Below, piece by piece: positions 1-12,100 of a stretch of DNA of 64,000 nucleotides. Both the position numbers and the translations under genes were made by a program. This stretch comes from Silene conica. Lineage: Eukaryota; Streptophyta; Magnoliopsida; Caryophyllales; Caryophyllaceae. Position 1 is the stretch's first letter; every line of letters starts with the position of its first letter. Where the stretch lies: NCBI GenBank assembly GCA_029255685.2, contig CM055317.2, positions 23,134,501 through 23,198,500 of the forward strand. The letters are read 5' to 3'. The notes beneath the pieces were generated by a model. The model made no database searches. It saw nothing but the letters and a program-made list of their open reading frames with translations, and was not told the origin of the DNA.

Positions 1-595
1 TTCCTAAGATGGACAACCCTGAGTCTGCATCGGATTATAGACCGATTAGCCAATGTAACGTTATCATGAGGATTATTACTAAATGCATAGCAACCGGTTG
101 GGTAGGGTTATGGGAACTCTCGTGAGTGAATCCCAGGGAGCAATCATCAAAGGTCCGAATATTAGTGACAATATTCTGTTGGCACATGAGCTTATTCAGA
201 AGGTTAATCAGCACAGATCTGGAGTACATGGGCTCTGCGTCTTCAAAGCGGATATGAGTAAAGCCTATGACAGGATAAGATGAGACTTTCTGGAGGCCGT
301 GCTGAGGAAGTTTGGTTTCCCGGAGAACCTCAGAACCCTCATTATAGATTGTGTCACGACTGTCTCTTATGAGATTCTAATAAATGGTGTGCCTAATAGT
401 CTTTTCTCACCTAAATGTGGTCTGAGAGGGGGATCCCCTCTCTCCCTTTCTCTTCATCCTTTGTGCTGAAGTGCTTACAGGCATGCTTCAGGCAAGGCAG
501 GATGCGGGAGAACTGATGGGGGTACGTATGTGTAGGGGGGCGGACCCCATTTCGAGTCTTTTCTTTGTAGATGATTCAGTGTTCTTCTTCACAAA

Positions 596-634
<39 letters not shown>

Positions 635-2711
635 AACTGTTTGAAGGCTTGTCTGGACAACTACTGTCTGGCATCTGGACAAAGACTGAATGAGGCCAAG
701 TCTGGAATTATTTTCAGTCCTAACACCACCCTGGCAGTGACACAAGAAACCTTGCGCACTCTCCGTATTCGAAATTCAAATGGTTTCGGGAAGTATCTGG
801 GTCTCCCTATGGAATTTCAGCAGGGCATTTTCCAGTCTGTCATTGAATATATTTCTCGGCGAATCTCTTCGTGGAATGATATCTTCTTATCACCAACGGG
901 TAAGCTCTCTCTTATTTCGTCGGTCCTATCAAATCTCTCCAATTACTTTCTATCGGTGTTCAAGATACCGGTAAGTGTGGCAAAGAAAATGAACTCCCTT
1001 TTGTCGCAATTTTGGTGGGTTGGATGTATGATGAATCGAAAAATCCACTGGTGTAGCAATAAGTTCTTAAGTCTAACGAAGAGGGATGGTGGTATTGGCA
1101 TTCGGGATGTGGGATGCCTCAATAGGGCGCTCCTCGCAAAAAGTGGATGGCGAATTCTTTCTGGCGAAGACTCTCTCTTTGGACGGTCTTTTAGGTTGAA
1201 ATTCTATGGAACAAGGCGAATTGACTCGGAAGCCAGTCCCAGTAAGGGTTTGGCTTTATCTTGGGGGTCCCGGAGTATTCTTGAAGGTATCGAGGCAATC
1301 AGGACCAGGATTGGTTGGAGACCTGGTTGGAACTCCTCTCTTAACGTCTGGGCTAACAGATGGGTTGATGGCGAGATTCCGGAGCCTAACCCTACCTTGT
1401 TTGGGATTGAGTATACTCAGTGTGGTTCATACCAAATCAAACATCTTATCAGTGATCAAAACCAGTGGATTGAACCTACGGTTCGCTTCTTATTTGAAGA
1501 TTCTTGGGTCAACCGTATCTTGGCCATGCCTTTATGCCGATCCGACCACAGTGACGTGATCTATTGGCCCTTCAGTAAACATGGCCAGTATACGGTCAAG
1601 AGTGGTTATGGTATTCTCCATAAGGAGATGATGGAGAAAAAAGCTACGATTCGGGACAATACTAGAGTTGGTCTGGTGGGCAAACGCTTCTGTAGACAAA
1701 CTCTCTGGTCCCTTCCCATTCCCAACCAGTGGAAAATTTTCATCTGGAAGATGGTTACTAGTACTCTTCCGGTGGGAGAGGAATTTGCCAGGCGCGGTCT
1801 GGGAAGGCAGTGTTCTTTTTGCTTTGGTCATCAGGATCACGAGGAATCGCTGAACCATCTGTTCCGTGATTGTGACCTTGCTGCTAGAATGTGGGCGGGT
1901 TCCTCCCTGGGAATCCGGGTGGAGTTTAGCAATCATGTTGACTGTGCTGAATGGATTATGGGATGGATTGAGTATTTAATGAAGGTGCGAAAGGACGTGG
2001 AAGGTACAAGAATGTTTGTGGCAATCTTGTGGCAGCTTTGGAAGGCCAGAAACGCTAGAATCTTTAACAAGGCCGACATTCCGATTGAGGTTATTTTTAA
2101 GCAGGCTGGGAATGATGTTGCTGATTTGAACCGGGCGGACCTGAAGAAGGCGCGTAAGAGTTTTCATCCAAATGAGGTTTTGTGCCCGGGAAGGGAACCG
2201 GATGAAAGTGAAACACAGAAAGTACGGGATGTTTTTCCTGTCCATGCTATCAATCCCAGGGCGACTTGTGTGGGTCATCATGCTAAGGTGGATGCGGGTT
2301 GGAGGGTTAGCCTGGATGCGTCGATAGGAGGTGTTATTTATGATCTAGGGGGGTACTAGCTGTCTGCAGTTTAAAAAGCGATGTAAAGCGGAATCAGCTA
2401 TCCAGGCGGAGGCGATTGGGATAAAAGAGATCCTCGAGTGGGCAAGAGGTGCAGGAGTGCTCCATCTTAGAATCTCCTCAGACTGTCTAGATCTGATCTT
2501 ATCTATTGCAGGACTGACTAAAAATCAATCGACATATTCTCGGCATTCTTGCAGACTGCAAGGCCTTATTTCCGTGTCTCCATTGTCTTAGTTTTTCTTT
2601 TATTCCTAGGTCCTTAAATGTAATAGCTCATAATTTGACCCAAGAGGCCTTGACGTGAACTTACCTGTTTTACCCATTTTGAAAAAAAAAAAATAAAATA
2701 AAATAAAATAA
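1..2711 (+). mobile_element. L1-type LINE, 3' part, decayed (RT, zf-RVT, RNase H-like)
   Basis: The window opens inside the reverse transcriptase of a plant L1 LINE. Readable blocks in order are DYRPIS-like RT start (about 35-55), FKADMSKAYDRIR (245-280), a VDD catalytic box (around 565), an RT thumb with zinc-knuckle-like zf-RVT region (about 1690-1900) and an RNase H-like tail with KVDAGW near 2290 and ISSDC near 2475. It ends in an A-rich tail at about 2681-2711. It is degenerate: the frame changes near 90, a TGA stands at 281-283, the frame is lost again near 440, a 36-G tract interrupts it at 597-632, and a G6 run at 2348-2353 shifts frame so that the long open stretch stops at 2359. The protein resembles the near-intact L1 at 19.5-26.8 kb, so both probably belong to the RNase H-bearing plant L1 group. 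It lies about 390 bp beyond the helicase stop codon, tail facing it. Confidence 0.9.
641..2359 (+). pseudogene. L1 ORF2 C-terminal remnant (RT thumb, zf-RVT, start of RNase H)
   Basis: This is the longest open stretch of the first LINE, about 570 codons. It starts just past the G tract and so has no genuine start codon of its own. Visible segments are the post-catalytic RT part (GKYLGLPMEFQQ, NSLLSQFWWVG), the LINE-typical block MNRKIHWCSNKFLSL, and a zf-RVT region with FCRQTLWSLPIPNQWK followed by Cys/His-rich residues (CSFCFGHQDHEESLNHLFRDC). The RNase H domain begins near 2280 (AKVDAGW) and continues in another frame after 2353, where AESAIQAEAIGI and RISSDC are readable. The product would not be functional. 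The assignment to ORF2 is firm from family knowledge of plant L1s. Confidence 0.88.
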
Positions 2712-3100
2712 TGAACAGTCTATCAAATCTTCAACCCTGCACAAGCACACAACACAATGATGAGCAGTTTTGAGCTACACTGAGGGAATTGGAGCATAGG
2801 ACTCGGGCAACAATATTTAAGGCAGCATGTACTACTCAAAAACAATCCCTCTTCCATTTTTCAATAACTTTCACGCCAATAGCGTGTCCTTGATGAGTTC
2901 GTAGTTTTGAGATTCATAAGCCAACAATTTTCAATTGCGTGACCATGACACCATATGGGCTATAACTAGTTCCATTTTTTCATGAATCAAAAAGTAGACA
3001 TGGTGATCCCGATAAACTAGTTATACTACTTAAATGATCCAAATGATCGTGTTACATCTGTACATGGTCTTCTAGCACTGAAATGTCCGTGCTTCCTATG
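2712..3100. other. Spacer between LINE tail and helicase gene; probable helicase 3'UTR
   Basis: No protein-coding signal was found. The stretch is immediately downstream of the helicase stop codon (3101-3103 on the minus strand) and presumably contains its 3' untranslated region. No confident polyadenylation signal can be assigned by eye. Confidence 0.4.
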
Positions 3101-6100
3101 TTATTTCAGTCTTGGCTCAACACTGGTATGGTCTGTGCTACTGCAGCGTTTCATGTAGAAGTCAATCGTTTTCTGCTTTCCCGGGCTACAATTAGGCTGG
3201 CTACCTGAAGGTTCGGTGGCTTTCCGTTTCATAGGGCTATATTTTGGATGGTTGTCTGTGATTGGACGGTTGTCTGTGATTTCCATGTTATTCTCTTCTC
3301 CATCCAGAACCTAAGTAACAATAACAATTCTAAGATCATGAAAGTTCCAAGGAACAGCAGCCGCAATACATGAGATGATAAGAAAAATAAAAAATAACCT
3401 GTCCCAGATTCTCTAATTTGCGATGAACAACATCCCTGCATTTTTGAGAAGAAAAAAAAGGACTCGTTAAAAACAGCATCATCACCTATCCATTTCTTGA
3501 GTCACCTTATTATGGAAACCAGGAATTGAGAGGGGGCAAAAGAGTATACCAGATAATGTCATCAACTGTGTCATTTGCTATCAGATAGTAGACATTGACA
3601 GACGAGACCTAACAGAAAACAAAACAAAAAAATATACCAGATAATATCATTAACTGTGTCATCAAGTGAATATTGTGTTGTCATTTAAAGGAACGTAAAC
3701 CTTGTTAGAGGTGAGCTAAAATGTCCAAATTAGTCTCTTCTAAGAAGCAGACTATCTAAAATGTCACAATAATTATGAGACGATCTCATATGTGAATTTG
3801 TGAATATGTCCAAAGATTACAAATTACCTGACCAATTCTATGAACACGATCTTCGGCCTGTATTAAATCACCAGGGGTCCAAGACAACTCCGCAAAGATA
3901 ACTGTGCTTGCAGCTGTTAAAGTCAGACCCACTCCTCCAGCTTTGATTGAAAGCTGCAGAGAGTAGCATTTCCGGCCCCGGGAAAGACAAAAGAAATACA
4001 TTAAGAGATTTTTTTAAAATAAAAATCTGGAATGAGCTTAATATGGTAACAGATGCTAAAACAAGTATAGGATTGATGGTCATACAACAGCAGCTCTAAT
4101 CGTGTCTTTTTCCTGAAAATCTGTTACAAAACCTTGTCTTGAAGCCGCAGGCGTACTGCCATCAATACGGATGCAGCCAACCTTTTTCTTCTGGAATCAT
4201 TGGAAATTCTGAAGTCAGATTATGTCCGACTAGAAGAAATTAAGCAGAGATTGACAAGTCTGACCTGGAGGAACTGGTGGATCGCTTCAATCATGGGTTG
4301 ATGATGTGCAAATATTAGAAATTTACATCCAGCCTACGACATTTTAGTTCAAAACAAAAGCGCAGTAAGATGAGAAGTACTTTCAATATTAAAAGAGTAA
4401 GAAAACTCCAACAAGAAAAACATACAGCAAAACTTCAATCAAAAAAGTGACGGCATTGGCAATAGTACAATACATCTGATCTCATACCAGACAGCATCTT
4501 GAAGAAGACTATCAGCATAAAGTAGCACGAGGAAAGAAGGTGGTCTTACTCAGATGTTAAAAGTGGTGATGACTGTTATGGAAATGGATGAGGAAGAAAT
4601 AGGATAGCAAAAAGGAGGCGTGTAAGGGATCAGTATAATTTGAAATTGGAGGTTAAGAAACGTCCTTCACCGATGAATTTGTCAAGGTGTAAATGGAAGG
4701 CAGTCCTATGACTCCTAGGTTACTTTGTTTATTCAGTTTGGTTACAGACTGCATGAGTGCATGTCACATATCCAGCATTCCAACACGATACAACACTTTG
4801 ACACTTCATTTCAAACCAAAACATGACGATTTTATTTACCAAATAAATGTGTTCGACACCATGTCAGGTCCAATAGTTGTAGTCAAATCCGACTAAGATA
4901 GATACTTATTATCTAAAGTATAAACATAACATCTAGACGTACCTCAATAACTGTGCTCAGATACTCCTGAACAGCCGGAATCTTAGCTTCTGCAGAATCA
5001 TTATATATCTGGAGTGAAGTAGAGAGGAGAGGGAAAATGACGAACAGTTGTTCAAGAGACTATCGGTATGAAATTCAGTAAAATGTTGTGCACACAAGCA
5101 AGTAAGCAACAATGTAGAGACAAACTATACCCTATTAATGAGGCTCTTTTGAGAAAACTTAAGAGACTCATGCTCTTCCGTTGACTTGCTAGCCTTTATC
5201 CTGTCTTTCAGCACACCTAACTATGAAAAGAAACATCAGAAAATTTCTGCTCCTGGTTATTAAAACATTTCAAAGAGAAGATATTAAAGAAATCATACAC
5301 ATGACAGGAAAGTAAAAGTTGCTAGCCAGCAAATTTGAGGTTTTCCTGTATGAAAGTACAGTGGCTCGTCGCTGAAACGACGACAAAGCCATAGTCCCGA
5401 AGAATTTAACATGAACCCATTATACAGAGTTGTGGGACCGTAATTTGTACGGACAAATGGGAGGAAGAAAAGAGCATAAACAAAAAGCAAAGGAAGATGA
5501 GGTATAAAGCTGAGGTGAAAAATATGTAGATCTCCTTCTTTATGTATATGACTACATAGAATATACCAAGTTAAACTGTCTCGTAAAACTTAAGAGCTTT
5601 AATTATCTGGATCATAACAAACAACTAAGCATACAAGCATATATATGAATTAAGAGTTACTGATGGTAACAAACAACTAAGTAGATGAAGATATGGACAA
5701 AGAGTTACTGCATACAACAGAAAACAAAATGTATCACCTCAAGAAAAAGTGCTTTGATTTGCCTCATGTCCTTCTCCGCCAGATCCAGAAACACCTGATA
5801 ATCACAACAAATGTCAGAAGGTGAGTTGCTGAAGGTGCGGAACCAACCATCGGAACAAGGACAACGAAAAAACGCGTTTTTATGTCTGAATTAAACTAGA
5901 AATCTAGTACGACGAGTTCAAACAGCATGCATCATCTTTCGGTACATTCCTTAACCATTTCTGTTTTTAGTTTTTATTTCGTTAATTTCGAGTTTTGGCC
6001 AGAGATCATCTTGGAAAATTTAATATCCGTGAACATGGAGTGGCCATTAATAAAAACATATAGATAACAATGATTTTTTTTGTAGTATTGTCTTGAAGAA

Positions 6101-9100
6101 GATAATATCCATGTATTATTTTTGTATGAAACAAGTTAACTTCACTTGTCATCCAAAAAGTGATAACATCAAGTATGAGGCACCGTAAATTTTTAGTATT
6201 TCATGAGCACCAAGCTACTGATACTCCGTCACATTAGCAACAGCCAGATGTAAAACACAAAAACAACAAACATTCTCCATAAACAAGTTTTTGTAAGGGT
6301 GCCTAACCACATAGAAGAAGCAGTAACAAAGATATCTAAGAAAGCCTTAGAAGCTAGGGTGTACAGAGACTCGAACTGCACTGCAGCATTACCTGTTGCC
6401 TACGTTTTACAGGGAGCTCAGAAAGAACATCTTTCTTAAGTCTGCGTATCATCAATGTTGCTTTAATCAAATTGTGCAGTTCTTCATGATTGCTTGCCCC
6501 TTGGTATTGTCCAAATACACCCTACAAAGTCGAGAAAATTAAGAAGTTGCTCATCAATAACAGAAGAGAGTAATTGTGGATGCTAAAACAGAGTTCAGCA
6601 ACACATAAGATAACTTACACCCCTACAGTATCGGCTGCCATATTCATGTACATTCTTGTATACATCAGGATACAAGGCTTCTAGCTGCACAAAAAAAAGG
6701 GAAAAAAAAAACAACTAAGAACATGAAATGCACCACACATAGAAGGAAAGATCTAACTATAACACGGGGTCAGTAAAAAAAAGGCAACCTGCTTGAATAA
6801 CTCAATAGGCCTTGATAAAGCTGGAGTGCCACTGAGTAACATTACATACTGGGCTTTCTGAAAATGTAAACAAAGAAATTCACAAATGGAAAAATGACAG
6901 GATCAAAGTATTGAACAGAATGATGCATCTAGTGATAAATTCCTTCAAAGAGAAAGAGAGACCGCTAAAACTGGTAGCGTGGCGGCTGTCCTTTTTGCTT
7001 GAGCATTTTTCAAGTAATGTGACTCGTCCGCAATGACGACCTGCATAGGAAAAGCATTTCCCATCAGTTCTTTCAGTACCAATTGAAGTTCTTGCCTGTA
7101 AAGTCCATAACTAGTTCAACACAATTGGTACGAGAAACAGTGAAACAACAAACAAGTTAAACACCAGCCTCCTCCATTCACACATAATGCCAGAAATATG
7201 AACTCATTTACATTACACAATTCCACATTGATTTCCTTATAAAGAGTTAATTGGCAACAATCTAAATGACTTCGCTAGGCGAACAAGAAATTATAGCTAT
7301 GTGAAGCACTTATGAGTGGCTGATGACTATATATATCGGTTTATAAGGCTGGCGTGTAAAATTCAGCAGCAGATGCATCAAAAGACCTGCAATATATCAA
7401 AGTCGACATTTTCCTCTTGATTCTCAGCCAGAACATGTGGAATTTTTGTTGAGAATGATCAAATATACTATAAACATATTCGAACTGCTGAGCTACTAAT
7501 TCACTTACTACGGCACAGTGAAGCTGCATTTATGGCCTTACGCTGTTTTTTCTAGCAGTTTTCACTAAAATTCAAGCTGCTCCAGAAGAGTTTTAACGGG
7601 ATTGTTTGATTGAGAAGAGGGAGACGATCTATTTAAAATTTCCAGCTTGGGGCTATGCAGACTTCACGTGATTGAATAAGGTGCTGATCTGGAATAAAAC
7701 TTTAAACTGGCTATAGAAACCTGATACCGATGATGACTAACAAGCATATCTGGAATTCATGGACAAAACATAACTTGAAATTTTGAAACATCACTGCTTT
7801 AAGTCCTTGAGATGCTGTTTCATGCGGCTATGTATTTTAAACCGGTCATATTAACCGAATACGTTTTTGATGCAATTTTCCAGATATGGTAGTAATGTCC
7901 AGATAAGAAATCCCAAATTATTGTAGAATAAGGAAGGTATAGTATACAGGCATAAATGAATCTGGGATGATGCAGCATGGCTTTAGCTGTCATGTCACCG
8001 AACAAATGGTGCCTCTGTAATTTGCTGCTGAGAACTGCCAGCAATTAATTTCTTTTGTCAAATTTCACAATCTTTTAGGTGATACGTGCTAGTTTGGTTT
8101 GGCCCATGAATAAGAGTAAGAAGTCTTACTCATTACTTCGGTTTGCTGAAGCGGTAAATGCTATAAGCTGCGAGTGGAAGTAACTGCAGAGATTCTTTTG
8201 GTAAGTTGTTAATTATAGAGATTGGGAGGTGGAAGAGCTCCTGTTAGCAGATAGTTAACCTTAGGGTTACCGTATGGAATGCATACCAGAAACTTATACA
8301 GTGGTGGGATTTCTGATTGGTTAGAAAAATGCAGAGTAGCATCTGTGGGTTAAGTTTTTCTTTGCCATTATGTGAGTATCATGTATATTTCACCTATTTT
8401 CCCTCAAATGGATTAATAAAGAACACCCGCACTGTCTTTACTTCTTTTGAGAAGTTAATTTTGTTCTCCAAAGTTCAAGCGTCAAGCACACCAAAAATAA
8501 CCAAAAGAGAACCAAATACCAATCCAGAATTCAGAAAAATAGACAGTCCATTGATGCTTACTTTAAGCATGAGGGCGGGTTGAAGGCGTGTGCCTTCAAA
8601 CACGAGGCGCACTTTGAAGAATAGCACTTTGTTCAACCGTACCTTTTTTGGATTTTAGAGGGGGCTTATATGTAAAGAAGTACTGTAAAAGCTAGGGATA
8701 ATGCATTAATGTGGCAAAAGAAGGGAATAACAAACAAATAGGTGGAAAAGAATAACTTAATAACAGTTCGCCTCGCTATGCGTGCCTAATCTACAAGGCA
8801 CACTTAAGGTGCGCCGAGATGTTTTAGCAAGCGCTTCATTGAGCCACCGTTTTAAGTGTGCTAGAGGTATGCTTGTTTAAACTAAGCATAGATGCTATAC
8901 TGCCAAACAGAGAAATCGAAGATAGACTGTCAAATGAGATGGCAAATGAAAGGACAACCAACATCAATAAATGTTTATAAGTTATAACTCATACATCTGG
9001 AAAAAAAGATAGAAAGTAAAACACAGTGGTAGAAACCATAAGTAGATCTGTTCCTATTTTTTTAGGGGGCTTTGTGATAAAGTAAAGACTTATGTCATAT

Positions 9101-12100
9101 TTAAACAATCCAGAAAATTCAGTCAAGAAAAGCAGACACTTGCCTTGAATTGTGAAGACATAAGCGTACCCTGTAATTTGGGAACAGTATCATAGGAAAT
9201 GATGTTAAAAAGGCCATCAAGACGAACTACCCCTTTCGTTGGGGATACCAAAGAAAAACCAGCTCTATTTGATCCGCCCCACTGTGATAATACTACCTGC
9301 AAAGTAAATTAATGAGATTACAAAAGTACGAACTAAGTCCCATACTCCAAGAACACACAAAAACATAACAAAAAAAAAGAGCATAAATCAAATAAATCAT
9401 CAAATCTATGCGAGACAACATGATGTCCACAACACAATAACCTGAGACATGAATATAAACACTATATAGAAGCTTTCACTCAAAGAAATGCAATTAAGTA
9501 ATAATCCAAGCATCCAGTCATCTAATTCCAACGTTTATAAATACATACGTACAAGGAGCCTACAGGCGAGTTTTGTGGTTGCCAGTATATGAAAAGATGG
9601 TAAAAAAAAAGTAATAAGAAAGAAGTATACATACAACAATATCTGATGGAGGAATCTTTAACCATTCCTGTATCATCTGCCAGATAAGTAAGAAATCATA
9701 AGTTTGGGAGGACAAGGGAGTTCCAAGGATGCACATGCTAGGATAAGCCAATTTCGACAATAAAGAAAATTATTAAACTCACAGAAGCCCAATGCAATCG
9801 TAGAGAAGAAGGCGTAAGCACCAAAACAGGCCATGCTTCCTTAACACATGTGGTTACAGCAATCGCCTGCACAAAACAGACAACACAGCAACGACAGGTT
9901 ACCTCAATGCCTCAAAGGCTCATCTGTTACCAGGTAAGGGGAGATTAGGTGTATGTGACATTTTGCCTGTGTCAACCTATAATTGCTATACAATATAGAC
10001 AAAACTAGTTTAGTGAGTCGTTTTGCTTTATGCCATCATACTCGTAAGTCGTAAGTTCGTAACCGTATATAGTCAATAGTTAATTTTTACTCCATAGGAT
10101 AACAACAATCAGTTAACTCCCTATGCAACAGAACGATTATAGTTCTGTGTTTTAAGGCTTGAAGTATTGCATATACACCATATTTCCCAAGGGAAGAGTT
10201 CCTTTAACCAGATATCGTCCCACAACTATCAAAGTGTCGAAGGCTATAAGTCAATGGGTAACTTTCAGTAATCTAAAGACCAACACTACTTCCTATGGTG
10301 ACTTGCTGAGGTGGGTCAACATAAGTGGCATTTTGCCAACTCCCGCAAGCATCGTTAGTTTAAAAAGACGTGAGGCACACCCAGGCGACAAGATGCAGGG
10401 CATGACATAAAGGGGTGTGCCTGACAGACACGAGATGTACAGCATTTCAAACAAATTTGTATTTTCGAAATAAATATTGTGAGATAATACCCTCTGCGCA
10501 CTTATCTTATCTGCATCGACAATAGGAGGATCATACATCTAATATACGACCACTAGTTTTATAGTTTTTGAGCATTATAATAATGTTTTTGAATTTTGTT
10601 CTAAAAATTATGAGTATTGCTATAAAGTTCATGAGTTCAGTTATTAAAATATTAAACTCAAAAAATTACAATAAAACTCAAAAGCATTACATATAAACTT
10701 AGTTGAATTTTAGTTTTGACGGAAAAAAAATAAAATCTAACTTATAAACTTTAATAAGCTCAAAAAAAATATACATATGCTGAAAAACAAATAAAGTTTG
10801 AGGTAATAAGCTCAAAAAAACACCCATGCTCAAAACAAATACTCATGCTCAAAAACAAATAAAGCCTGAGGAAATAAGCTCAAAAAAATGCTCATATGCT
10901 CAAAATAAATAAAGTCGGCGATAATCTCAAAAAAAACAACTCAAATGCTCAAAAGTAAGGAAAATCTGAGGTAATACATCCGATGTATGTTCCTTTTTCT
11001 CATGCACCGAGGTGTTTGGCATGTCCCACAGAGCCTTGGGCTAGAGCACACCCCATACACCCTTTTAAACTACAATAGCCTCCAATTCAAGCACTGCAAT
11101 TGTTTGGTTCTGACACTTTGGCAATGAAAAGGCACCGCATGTGGCAGAATGATCTTTTTAAGAGAATTTAAAAGCAGTCTTTCCGAGTGGAACATAGACA
11201 TATGTCCCAAATCCAAATTGGCCAACATCCAAGTGTTTTTAGGACGAGAAATTGGAGTAGGCTTCATAATTTGACATCGTGACTGAGGGTTAGAAAAAGA
11301 TTTACTCATTAAAAGTTGATCTGTTCCTTGTCCTAGGGCTTGTCCAAATCTTCAAAATATTTGTCCACTTTTCATCTTGAAAAAAGCTAAACTTTGTGCA
11401 CCATGTACCCCTAAGCTAATAAAAAGTTTCTATTTTATATTAACGCATAGTAGTTCTTACCTGATTCCAATTATTTACCATAAAAGAGTGTAATTTCTAT
11501 CTTTATGATATGGTATGGATTTTTAGTCGAGATTTGAACGACATCTTACCATTCTCAAGGCAAAGCAAGCAAAAAGCTGTTTTACATTAAAAAATATCCG
11601 TGCTTTTAACTGTCTAATAAAATACTCCGTATCATCAACCTACAAAGAGACAACCTGTTACCTGCAAAGTCTTACCCAAACCCATTTCATCAGCCACCAG
11701 GGCACGCCCTCCATGCTGCAACACAAACCTAATAACATAAACAGTAAGCACCAGATATAGCTCCTGATCATAACACTGACTAACAAGAAAGTGATACACG
11801 GAGTCACAAGAGAAATTGCTTAAAAACAATCATTCAAACGTTAGCCTTTAAGGTATTCTGGCATTGGCTGGATAGGATCTTAGGAGAAAAAGAAAGAGAG
11901 GGCATAGAGGGAAGACAAAGAGAGGAATGGGGAGAGAAGGGCGAATGGAGCAAGAATGTCTTCCCTCCAAATATTTTCTATATTGGAAGGATTTTGATTT
12001 GATTGTAGCATATTAGGAGAGAAAATGGATCCCTCCATTTTAATGTCCAAAACAGGGATAATGCATCACTCCTACTCCCTCTCCTTCAAATCCCTTCATC

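Noticed and set aside
488-745. Open frame with a poly-proline run.
   Set aside because: Antisense reading of the 36-G tract within a LINE.
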